This document shows positions 54,726 to 64,000 of a stretch of DNA of 64,000 nt, in pieces. The stretch is from Chytriomyces cf. hyalinus JEL632 (Eukaryota > Chytridiomycota > Chytridiomycetes > Chytridiales > Chytriomycetaceae). Numbering within the stretch: the stretch's first letter is position 1; the number at the start of each line of letters is the position of its first letter. Location: NCBI GenBank assembly GCA_025435555.1, contig JAIWWG010000013.1:62001-126000 (forward strand), written 5' to 3'. The notes below the pieces were generated by a model, which had not been told where the DNA came from, did no database searches, and saw only the letters and a program-made list of their open reading frames with translations. Position numbers and translations under genes: made by a program.

Positions 54726-55068
54726 TCAGAAGTACGCTGCGCTTGGAGACAGGTCAAAGAAAAGGCTCCCGCCGTTGTGCGCAATGCCGTGAAGCATCCA
54801 TTCCGGGAGCATCTCCATCACTCGCACAATGACCAGAAGTGCGACCATCGAGAAAGCTGCCTGTGTAACTGTTGTCCCAGGTTTGAAGGGGGTGGAAAGG
54901 TCTCGCGTATCAGGCAGGGCTGCTGACGGACTGAATAAAAACACCGCAGGCAGAGCACTCACGCATCTCCTCGTAGGCACGGAAGGTTCGGACTCCAAAC
55001 TGAGCATCGTGCGTGGCCAAGCGCTTCCTGGTCCAGCGGTTGACGCAAATCATTGTTGCCAGCGTCAT
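54726..55068 (-). CDS. Small spliced membrane protein, 100 residues
   Basis: Two exons (55068-54963 and 54922-54726) split by a 40-bp intron (gtgagt...ccgtcag) give exactly 101 codons. The protein starts MTLATMICVNRWTRKRLATH, has a Pro/Thr linker (PALPDTRDLSTPFKPG) and one clear membrane helix (AAFSMVALLVIVRVMEMLP). It ends with HGIAHNGGSLFFDLSPSAAYF. I recognise no family. A size of 100 residues, a basic start and one helix fit a mitochondrial or ER accessory protein, but that is only a guess. The splice site quality and in-frame closure make it more than a chance frame. Its start faces the hypothetical gene at 55.1-55.65 kb. Confidence 0.55.
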
Positions 55069-55089
55069 TTTGTGTCAATTGCGTCAACA

Positions 55090-55654
55090 CATTTTTGGCA
55101 TCACCTCTGCAATTCGCAAAGTTTCGGATGAGCCGATTACCCTGGATGACGACTCTGAGGATGGGGGTCCCTCCTCAAAGCTGCGAAATATTGAAAATTC
55201 GACCTCGACCATTACTCGATCATCAGACCGCGTCAATGAAGTGTGCATTGCATGTTTTCGAAAATATCGATCCCAATTAACCCAACTGTCGTTTACTATT
55301 CAACAACACAATGACTGACTTCATTCCTTCCAGAAACCGCCACATGAAGATAGAGTCAAGATTTGGAAGTTTGCGTTTGACTATGACACACTGCCGCCAC
55401 TGGTTCCTGAACTTCCGCTTCCCGACGTCAAGTATTCAGGCTTGTACTTGCAAACAGATGGCATCAGCTGCACTCGGCAGATGGAAGTTTACAGCCATCA
55501 GCCTTCCACTTTTGATGCACACGTTCTCAAGTCACTGGACCCAAACCAAATCAGTGTGGATGACGAAATTGACGCCATTGATCCGGGAGTAAACACCATT
55601 GCTACAGGTATTAATCTGAGGGACTTGCAAATTCGACATTACCGTTTGTCATAA
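55090..55654 (+). CDS. Hypothetical protein, start not found
   Basis: A frame open from the 55.0 kb region reads DEPITLDDDSEDGG and SSDRVNE up to a donor at about 55225-55240 (gaa then gtgtgc). It rejoins after an acceptor (ccttccag at about 55325-55332) as KPPHEDRVKIWKFAFDYDTL, then VPELPLPDVKYSGLYLQTD and DDEIDAIDPGVNTIATGINL, ending at TAA 55652-55654. The composition looks genuinely coding and the join keeps frame. No start ATG was found in this frame, so a first exon is missing. It may overlap the opposite-strand gene at 54726-55068. I recognise no domain. Confidence 0.45.
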
Positions 55655-56266
55655 AGGATCATCTCGGATGAGGAGTCCTTCCCCTCCCCAGCCGCTTGAT
55701 TCTTAAATCATGCCGCGATCCCCGGTTTTGCCTACTTTTTTGCCCTCCGCAATCCCGTCCGTGGAGTGGCAAGCGTGTCTGATGCAGCACGTCCTCACAA
55801 AGTGGTACCCAAATGATGAAACATTCCCCGCTCTTGTTTGCCCGTCAAGGGACCACTCCATCATGCATAGCCCTCTCTCAAAAACATACAACGCGTTAAA
55901 CGCAACAACAACAACATCATCCGCCAGGGTCACTTGCAACAGAAAACACAACACAAGACCAAACCTAAGCAAGTGACATGAACGGGCCAACAACAAGTCC
56001 AAAACAAACAAACTGAACGGGATGATCCAACGGCCGCATTCTTTGCAACCTAGGCAACAGCGGAGCCGTCAAGAGGATTAGTATTGGAAAAGTCGAGTCT
56101 GGTGGGAGTTGGGTTTAGCTGTGTTCTTTGGCCTTGGATCGTACTTAATTCCTTGGAGTAAAGATGGACAAGTTATGAATGCATACGCGGGGAATTCCCC
56201 AATTATTTATTTTCATTGAGATAAACAGCAAGCAGCGAACAGTAGCCACTTGGCTCGTTAGCGTCA
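55655..56266. other. 612-bp region with one weak open frame
   Basis: A plus-strand 88-residue frame from ATG 55710 to 55976 (MPRSPVLPTFLPSAIPS) is present but low in confidence. The opposite strand is also open, with a signal-like hydrophobic start but no ATG. The rest (55980-56266) has no gene; an AATTATTTATTTTC stretch near 56200 may belong to the 3' UTR of the aspartyl protease. Confidence 0.35.
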
Positions 56267-57801
56267 TCACATCCAGTCACACAGCAACACCTGAGCGACG
56301 AAGACTGTAAGAATAATGCTCGATATTTTCATGCTTGCGGAACTGCTAGCCGACACGACAGTCGGAACCGCTTGCGTCGCAACCTCACTCGGACCGCGCA
56401 TCTTGTCCGCCGCAGTTTGACCATCACTCCAGCTTGTTGAAATAGAACGCGCTATGCCTAACGTCGACCCAACAGTTTCTGAAGCACTTCCAGGAACAGA
56501 ATTACCGTAACGAAACGCAACATAATGCCGGATCATGAACGTGTCCCCCAAAATCCATGTTTTCGAACGCGTCGGAACAATTGGCAGAAAGCATAGTTTT
56601 TCAGATAAATGCACGACCAAGTCTTGACCGGGGATAGTGAAAAGAACGCCGTCCCCAAAATCAAACGAAATTGAAGGCATCACCGACCGAGCGCTGCATG
56701 GAATTATGAGCACATCCGACGCATTGTTTGACACAGGATTAAGCAAACTGCTGAATGGCTGTTTGATTGCTGAAAAGAGGACGGGCAGAATGCTGGATTG
56801 CAGAAAGCTGGCTTCGATTGCAATCAGAGAGCTTCCCGTGTCAAAGATGGCGGAGGTGCCCGAAGGCAGTGCCAGAATCCCGGCGCGATTCTGTAAAGTG
56901 CCTGCCTGTGGGAGTGATATCGTGACTCTGGATATGTGCACCTCCCAATGGAACTTGCTCCCAACAACCGGATAGAAAGTCAAGTTTCCCTCGTATTTCG
57001 ATGGGTCGATTCCCCCAATCGTGAGTTGCCCACCATTGGGGGACGTTTGGACTGGCTCTCCCAATACTCCGTTCGAGTTCAGCCAGATGCTGAAGACAGG
57101 GTCCATGGCTGTGCCCAGTTTCAGCAGATTATCCATCACAGTTGGGTACGAGCTCAAAGTATTCGCATCTCGATTCAACGCGAAGCCGAGCACGCCATCG
57201 AAAAGCTGCATCTGTTGCGACTGAATTACAGCGTCCTGCTGTGTCACCAACAAAAATGTCTGTTTTGGAATCGTTAACCGTCCGAACGCGGCGGTATCGG
57301 CCGAGTCATACCCAGAAACAGAGCCCGAGAAGTATCGAATGTTCCGCACTTGTTGGTTTGAAATGTCGGAGAAGCTCGACGATGCCAGTGGGTCAAACCC
57401 GCGGGAATCGTTGCATTTCCCTGTTTGCTGACATTGAGAAGAGCCAATCCAGGAGATTGCAGATCCGGTGTCAAGTTGGAGTGTAAACTGCTGTTGAGGT
57501 GTGCCGAATGACGCCGAAATAAAGTACTGTTGTTTTTTTTCACAAGGTAAAGTTCAGTAATGAGAAGAGCATCAGCCGATCACAAGTATGCAAGTGCAAA
57601 CATTATAAAAAGTACCACGGTGTTTTGCAAGTTTTCCAGTGGAAGAGAAAGCGCATCTTGTCCGTCTCCCGGTGCCCGCCAAGTTGAGCGCGAAAAGCTC
57701 CTCTTTGACAGCGGAATGATGAGAGGAGGCTGCGGATCGGCAGACTCTTGCGTTTGCGAGGCTGCGAGTGCAGGTGCGAGTAGCAGCAGGAGGCCACGCA
57801 T
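56267..57801 (-). CDS. Secreted pepsin-like aspartyl protease with GPI-type tail
   Basis: This A1-family protease has two exons (57801-57616 and 57526-56267) and 481 residues. A signal peptide is clear (MRGLLLLLAPALAASQ). A short propeptide of about 45 residues follows, then the mature start NTVYFISASFGTPQQQF across the intron. The two catalytic Asp motifs are LDTGSAISWIG and FDTGSSLIAI. The flap region FSGSVSGYDSADT and the late WILGDTFMIRHYVAFRYG are also typical. The last 20 residues (ISSIILTVFVAQVLLCDW) are hydrophobic after a Ser/Ala-rich linker, suggesting a GPI anchor as in yapsins. The protein is probably on the cell surface. It is divergent from the flavin monooxygenase, 340 bp apart. 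Confidence 0.94.
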
Positions 57802-58141
57802 GGAGGACTCAGCACTTCGTTGAACACAAGAAATGGAAATGGAAAACCAAATGTTCCATTGCATCCAAATATGGTCTGGATCCCCCAGTTGTCAAGGGCG
57901 TCATAAGCAGCATCGGAAACTGTCAGCTTCTGATGCAGAACGTGCCATTGAATAGGCCTAAATGCCACGAGTTCGGCCTATGTCGGCAATAAAGGGGGAG
58001 ACTTCTTGGCATCTTTCTCTTGCAGTTCCCAGGCAGCACCCGTATCAGCGAGGTCAGGAGTTGAGGAGTTGAAAGTCGCGAGCGAGGTTCAGCCAAGAGT
58101 CGAATCCTGATCTCTGTCGGCTAAACAAGCCTCAACAAAAA
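57802..58141. promoter_or_regulatory. Divergent region between the aspartyl protease and the FMO
   Basis: A 340-bp gap between divergent start codons must contain both promoters. No TATA box or repeat is obvious. Short frames crossing it have no recognisable content. Confidence 0.45.
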
Positions 58142-60015
58142 ATGTGTGCCAACAAAAGCGTGGCCATTATTGGCGCTGGGATCTCAGGACTGGCAGCAGC
58201 GCGTCACTTTTTGCACGACGGATGGGACGTGGTCCTGTTTGACAGATCGGATGGCCCGGACATTGGCGGCGTCTGGCCACAGGCGTACGACTTTGTGCGC
58301 TTGCAAAAGTGAGATCTTTCTTTCGATCTCTACCACCCTCAACTCATTACCTATTCCTTCTCTTCGGATCAGTTCTTACCATCACTATCACTTTGCGGAC
58401 TTTCCATTCCCGAACAAGGTGGACTTCAACCCCACTAAAGCCCAGCTTGTCGACTACTTTACGGCGTTTGCCCGTCATTACGACATCTCGCGGCGCATTC
58501 GGTTCTTGTCCGAGGTGGTTGACATTGAAGCAAGGGAGGGCAGCGTTCCTGGCTGGAAGCTTACGATCATCCGCAAAGCGTCCACGTATCGCGAAGAGTT
58601 TGACTTTATTGTGAACGCGCAGGGATATTTCTCGATTCCAAAAGTGGGCTTCGCTTATTGATTTGTTTGATTTGTTTGGTTTGAATTTAACCGTTGTTGT
58701 GTCAGATGCCTGTTGTCGAAGGACAAGATCTCTTTTCCGGCGAAATTGTTCACTCCTCAAAAATTCTGGACACAGCCGCCTTCAAGCCAAACTCCAAAAT
58801 AGTCATCGTGGGCACTGGAAAAACAGCGCTGGATTTCTGTGTCGCAGCCGCCGGTAAAGATGCAACGGTGCATCAAGTTGTCCTCACGGCCCACTGGACC
58901 ATTCCGCAGTACCTGCTTGGATTTGTGCACTTTAATAACGCCTTCTTCACTCGCATCAATACTGTGATGATGCCGAGCTGGTTTCATCTTCCGTTTGAGG
59001 AAAAGCTCCACCGAGGGGAACGAATTGTGTCTCGACAGGAAGATGCCAACTGGGATCCGATTTTAAATTGCGCACCACTTGTGGCCGTTTTCTGGCAAAT
59101 GGTTCAGTCCTTGATTGCTTTTTCGAGTGGATGGAGGACGGATGATGCATTGTATCCCAAGCACAGGTAGGTTTTTTAGTTTTTGTGCCTTTCTCTCTCT
59201 CCAACGACAGCTAATCATATGATAAATAGTATCCTGAAGGATATGCGCAACTCCATATCAGTTCTGCCCATGGAATACAACGAAATGGTTCGCAAAAACA
59301 GAATTCAAATCCATTCTGCAACAACCATTTCATGTGTCTCGGAAAAAGAAGTCTACCTGTCAGATGGCTCTGTCATTTCGAATGTGGATTTGATTGTGAT
59401 GGCAACCGGGTACGACTCGTCACACAACTGCCTAGTGCCGAAGGATAAAATGCACCTTGTTGAGGAGGATGGAATCTACTTATACAAGCATGTTGTCCAT
59501 CCCGATTTGCCAAACATGTTTTTTGCTACTGCTCATAGCGTCATGTTGCTGGCCAGTGTTGATATGGTGCGTTGTTTATTCGCGTTTCACTGTGTCTTCC
59601 AAATAGCTGACTTCACACCCACACTTTGCACGTCCCTCACGCCCTACAGTCACTGCATTTGGCCACGAGCTGGCTTCGCGGTGAAGCAAAGCTCCCCTCT
59701 CGCGACCAGCAGCTCGCTGAAATTGACCGAGTCCGTGCTTGGAAACGAGTCAACTTTGGAAGCGAACCACATCGAGCCCTGTCCGTTCTCACGCGTTTTC
59801 AGCAGTACCTTGATGAAATTTGCGTGGAGCTTGGAGTGAACCCGATGCGGAAAGTGGCACGTTTGGGTTGGTGGAATCCGTATGCCTGGATCAAGGAGTT
59901 TTTAGGTTGGTATGTCGTCGAGGACTACGAATTTTATGCAATCAGGAGAGAAATTGCGGCTGCTAATGGGAAGAGACAAATTGGCGGCAATAGTGCTGTA
60001 CTAGTTGAGGAGTGA
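58142..60015 (+). CDS. Flavin-containing monooxygenase
   Basis: This FAD- and NADPH-dependent monooxygenase adds oxygen to soft nucleophiles (N, S) or acts as a Baeyer-Villiger-type enzyme. Five exons (58142-58308, 58373-58643, 58706-59166, 59230-59566, 59650-60015) close to 533 residues. The FAD dinucleotide-binding motif is [17 protein letters not shown]. The NADPH motif is [20 protein letters not shown]. The FATGY-like motif appears as [11 protein letters not shown]. The usual FxGxxxHxxx(Y/F) fingerprint is replaced by [12 protein letters not shown], which still fits. The C-terminal 100 residues ([18 protein letters not shown]) are longer than in bacterial enzymes and have no membrane helix. 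It lies 212 bp upstream of a co-oriented cytochrome P450. Confidence 0.92.
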
Positions 60016-60227
60016 GGGACTGGGTGTGGTTCTGTTCTGAACATCTTGGTATCGATAACCTCATTAACTGGTATAATGAACACGCTGTCTTCCACGTGTT
60101 TGACAATGCTGCAGAGCGGCTTGACCTTGATGCATTTATAATTCAGCGATTATTATTTCGAATCAAGTGTCTCCACCTCATAAACTCCACGAAATTCACA
60201 AACAGCAAACAACCAAACATCCAACTC

Positions 60228-62022
60228 ATGAGCGATCGAACCGCCGCCGCCGCAATTTCCGTTGCAGTGCTCGGCTTTCTGTATGGCGTCTACGCTCTGC
60301 TCGTGCACCCAGTTTATGTGAACAGACTTTCCGCCATTCCTGGTCCAAAACCAAAGAACTTTCCCTTCACCATTCTGGGCAATATTCCAGGTTTCTTTCC
60401 CGTTTCATTCTCGATCTGTGTGGTACGATCCTTCCAGCTGTGTGATGGCTAAGCGTTTGGTTATCGCATCTAGAAATCATCAAGGAAGAAGCGGCGGCGC
60501 CGTACCTTCGATGGGCGAAGCAGTTCAAGAGCGGTGTGATTCGCTACCATCACTTGTTCAACAGGCCACGCGTGCTTGTGTACTCGTCCACGGGGCTTCG
60601 ACATGTGTTTGGCACGCACGCAAGCCGTTATGGCAAAGATTCGGCGACTTTTGAGCAGCTCAACAGGTGCCCCTTGCTTTCTTTCAAAACTGCATTTTGA
60701 TGATACTTCTTAACCCCTCATCTGCTTCTATAGAGTTCTCGGAAAGGGTCTGTTGACAGTGGAAGACAACCTACACAAACACCACCGCGCAATCATCAAC
60801 CCCGTCTTCCGAGTCAAGCACATCAATTCCCTCGTTCCAACATTTATTGCCTCTGGCGTAGAAACCCGCAACGCGTGGAACGCAAAATTAAGCACGGCAG
60901 CAAACAATCAACTGGAGGTGGAACTTTCCGAAGAAATGTCGAAACCAACTTTGGACGTAATTGGCCGCGCCGGATTCGGATACGAATTCAACGCAGTCTC
61001 GGACGGCCAGTCGCCGCTGTATGAGCAGTACAAGTTTGTGCTGAGTCGCTTCAACATTTCTGAAGCGCTCATCAACACACTGCTCCCGTTCCTTAACTGG
61101 ATTGTACCGTCGAGAAAACGTGCTCGTGTACAATTCAATCTGGCCGCCGCCGAAATTCGACGCAATTGCAGAGAAATTCTTGAAACGAGGAAAGTTGCGG
61201 TTGCGAGTCAGAATGATGCCGCGAATGATTTGGTGTCAGTACTTTTGAAAGCAAATCATGCTGAGAATGAAAAATCGCGCTTGACGGATGAAGATGTGAT
61301 GGCTCAGGCAATGACGTTCCTGGCGGCCGGCCATGAAACCACCAGTGTCGCGTTAACGTATGTCAACTTGTTTTCATTCGCCTCCATACTTACTTAAAGT
61401 GCATTTCTTCACTTCCACTCTCAGATGGACACTTGATTTTCTTGCAAACAACCCAAAAGTTCAACAAGCCCTGTTGGCCGAACTTCGCACTCAAATGCCT
61501 CTCCCGGACTCAGAACCTTCGCTCGATTACATCACCAGCACAAAAACATACCTGGACGCTGTATGCAAAGAAAGCCTGCGTCTCATTCCACCTGCGCCAC
61601 TTACCAGCCGTATTGCCCTTCAAGACGATGAAATTGACGGATTCTTTATTCCAAAGGGTACAACCGTGTTTATTTCACCTGCCGTAAACCACCGCCTCGA
61701 AGAATTCTGGGGCCCCGATGTGCTTGAATTCAAGCCAGAGCGATGGATTTCTTCCAGTACTGATTCAACCGGTGAGGCGGACCACGAGGGGGACAGTTCT
61801 GCGACTGGTAAACCTTACGGCGCCTACATGCCTTTCCTGCTGGGTCCAAGAAATTGCATTGGACAGCGATTTGCAGTTTTGGAGATGAAAGCGCTTTTGG
61901 CAGTCTTTGTGCGTGGGTTCGAGTTTGTCAAGGTGGAGCAAGGGATCGTGAAGAAGAAGCTGCTTTTGACGTGGAAGCCGCATCCGGGTTTGCAAATGAA
62001 GATTCAGAAAGTGAAGGATTGA
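60228..62022 (+). CDS. Cytochrome P450 monooxygenase
   Basis: A membrane-anchored P450 with four exons (60228-60390, 60474-60666, 60734-61357, 61425-62022) and 525 residues. The N-terminal anchor is AAAISVAVLGFLYGVYALLV, followed by the proline-rich hinge IPGPKPKNFPF. The I-helix oxygen-binding motif is AAGHETTSVALTW, the K-helix is ESLRLIPPAP (ExxR), then FKPERW (PERF-like). The heme loop is PFLLGPRNCIGQRFAVLEMK with the ligand Cys. Sequence style is close to CYP4/CYP5-like and fungal CYP52-like fatty-acid or alkane hydroxylases, but the family number cannot be assigned by eye. The adjacent FMO and nearby ALDH make a role in oxidising lipophilic substrates plausible. Confidence 0.95.
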
Positions 62023-62145
62023 TTCATCAAGTTCGTATTTTTGTTTTTCCAATGGTGTCAAATTAAAAGAACAAGCGCAGTTGTATCCCAAATCAAGAGT
62101 ATGAACAAGTTTTATACATCGCTATTTCCATTGAAAAACGCTTCA

Positions 62146-64000
62146 TCAAAACGACTGAAGCCCATCGCTCACATCAGAAACAACATCAAATCCCGTCAGC
62201 AACAACCTTTTGTGCAACTCCATCGTCCGTCCAAGCACCATCTTTTCGCGTTCATTCATCTCAATCACCTCTTCTGACGGCACACGGCTGTGTACACACC
62301 ATGGATGGTGTCCAATATCCACATTTCCTGGGTTATCTCTGATGGGTGCCACGTAGTGATGAAAGTCGATGTAGCCTTTAGAAGGGTCGTCCTTGTGCAA
62401 AAGGGTAAGGCCGTTGAAATGAGTTAGACGGCGCATTTCGTCAATGTGGGATTGCGGGCCACAGACAACGTCAGGCTCTGGAGGGCCGCCATTCTTTGTG
62501 CGGAACGAACCGGCTGCTCCTCCGATCCCTGGAATGAAACCGTACGGTGCGCGAACCAGTTCATGACTGAGCCAGAAGCTTTCCTTATCACCTGTGAAAA
62601 AGCCAAGTTGCGAGGGAAAGTTAGAAAAGCCTGTCATCAGAGTTGTTTCGACATGTGACAAATACCATGCGTGTGCTTGTGCAGCGCCTCATCGCGACTC
62701 TCCTTCAAGTTCATATGACACGCTGCCAGCAAGGCATGAACAATGCCGATCCTTCCCTTGTCCAAAACAACTAGCGAGCTTTCTTGCTCGTCACGACTCA
62801 CATCCCGCATATACCGACCGTTTTCACTGGTAATACTGGGAAACGGGATAAACGAACGCGCCCATTCACTATTCCCGGCACTGAAACTGCGATCCAAAAA
62901 GAACAGAGTCCCGTGAGTTTTGTAGATTAAGCTTTCATCAACAAGCGTTGACGGGTTCTGAATCATGGTGACATCATCGTCCAGAAAAATAATCTCTCGG
63001 AACGAAGATGCGAGCATGACGTATGGTTTAATGTTGAAGCCGTTCACGTCGCGAACCTTGGGCAAGCGTTCTTCCATGTTGATGAGTGTCACCATTGGCA
63101 ACTTGGCAAGTTTTTCGCGTTCTGGACGGCCAAGGTCGTTTTCTCCAATATAAAAGATTTCAATAGGAAGAGTGCAGTTGAGAATGTTGCGGAGAGCGAG
63201 AATGAGGTGCACACCGCGTGGATATCCGCTTGTGGGGAAGGTGAAAGCGATACCACGGCCTGTCCATTGGCCCATCATATCATTGATTGATGAGACCTTG
63301 TCGTTCATTATCCATGGATATAGTCGCTTAGTTAGGGTGTCAGTGAGAGACGATGCGCGTTGGATTAGGCGGGGTATTTTCGATGTGACTGACGAATCTA
63401 GTGACGGTTCACGAAGAACATGGTGTGCGACATGCAAGTAGCGCGCAAGATGGCCAAATGTTTCAAAGTCTTGAGCTTTGAATTCCATTTCGACTTCCTT
63501 GTCGGCGAGGCTGAGCACGCTTTCAAGAGCCTCCGCAGGATCAAACGATTTCCCCTTCAGCGACCCTCCAAACGTGTGCTGCTTGTTCAGCTCGCCGTGC
63601 AAGTAGTCCAGTACTTGATACTGAACAAGGTCCGATCGATGCGCCTCCTGCTTCCTCTTCTTTTCGTAATACAGCGACCCAGTTTGTGCAACCTCCTTCA
63701 TTTCAAGCTCGAATGGAGTCAACTTCTTCTGGTTGTCGTCCCAAATCTGAATCTGCTCGTCTCTTTGCTTCCCTTTCCACGCTTTCACAGCACCGTACGC
63801 TGCCTTCCATTCATTCAAATCTGCCGGTTTCGCGCCTGCAATTGGGATCGAAAACTTTTGTATCGGCGTGTACATCGCAGCCGCGGAGCTGCCCCGCTTC
63901 TTGCCGTCCACCAATAGATTTGGGAACCCCATTTCGGCAAACAAATCCGCCCATCCGTGCAGCATATCTTGAGTGATTCGGTCATACGCGGCAGGTGCAG
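62146..64000 (-). CDS. GT71 (MNN1-type) mannosyltransferase, 5' end outside window
   Basis: This is a mannosyltransferase of family GT71 (Mannosyl_trans3), as in yeast MNN1/MNN2-type Golgi enzymes that extend cell-wall mannans. Two exons are visible: from beyond 64000 to 62666, and 62591-62146. The junction gives HTHGDKESFWL, the family's conserved GDKE.FW. Other landmarks are the sugar-nucleotide region IEIFYIGENDLG, VRDVNGFNIKPYVMLASSFR and the metal-binding FLDDDVTMIQNPSTL (DDD). Near the end is GGAAGSFRTKNG. The N-terminal part (KPADLNEWKAAYGAVKAWKG and coiled-coil-like sequence) is longer than usual. The membrane anchor is not visible because the frame stays open to the window edge. About 590 residues are shown. 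Confidence 0.9.

Noticed and set aside
55710-55976. Plus-strand 88-residue frame starting at a good ATG
   Set aside because: Composition is low-complexity Thr/Ser/Asn at the end and no domain is seen; kept only as a note in the intergenic entry.
55703-56011. Minus-strand frame with a signal-peptide-like hydrophobic start
   Set aside because: It has no ATG before the hydrophobic segment, no homology and overlaps another weak frame.

Overview
This is a gene-dense eukaryotic window, most likely from a zoosporic (flagellated) fungus of the Chytridiomycota type. Almost every gene is split by short introns of about 40-120 bp with GT...AG ends, intergenic gaps are often below 350 bp, and UTRs look short. 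The gene set mixes fungal features (GH3 beta-glucosidase, MNN1-type GT71 mannosyltransferase, pepsin-like protease with a GPI-type tail) with proteins normally tied to motile cilia or sperm (a CATIP-like protein, an MYCBPAP homologue, a tandem cyclic-nucleotide-binding protein). It also has metazoan-like repair and kinetochore factors (Artemis, CENP-X). That mix points to a fungus that keeps a flagellum. The genus cannot be named from the sequence. Gene models were spliced by hand; where exon sums are given they close in frame.

Layout. 1-7 kb: the 3' part of a giant DUF3638/DUF3645 protein, a membrane-anchored GH3 beta-glucosidase, and MAD2. 7-24 kb: SAC1 phosphoinositide phosphatase, then a run of candidate flagellar or scaffold genes (CATIP-like, armadillo-repeat protein, dual cNMP-binding protein, MYCBPAP) interrupted by CSN1 and a GDSL esterase. 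24-38.5 kb: a basic/Ser-rich orphan, an orphan membrane protein with a SAM-like tail, a nucleolar-type FKBP prolyl isomerase, a DUF952 protein, RPAP3, a Gln-rich orphan, a SERF-like small zinc-finger protein, and a large orphan with a beta-rich C-terminus.

38.5-52 kb: fatty-acid desaturase, CENP-X, a sparse 2.5-kb stretch with one small orphan, a GT31-like glycosyltransferase, a SWEET-like 7-TM protein, a 203-aa orphan, Artemis nuclease with a long disordered tail, and a 4-TM protein. 52-64 kb: class-3 aldehyde dehydrogenase, two small orphan genes, aspartyl protease, a flavin monooxygenase and cytochrome P450 in tandem, and the 3' part of a GT71 mannosyltransferase running off the right edge.

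How they fit together. Three themes stand out: flagellum and ciliary signalling (9.9-23.7 kb), chromosome segregation and DNA repair (MAD2, CENP-X, Artemis), and oxidation of lipophilic compounds (ALDH, FMO, P450 between 52.5 and 62 kb). No transposon, tRNA, rRNA or CRISPR was recognised. The least explained parts are 25.99-27.04 kb, 40.8-43.3 kb and 55.1-56.3 kb.
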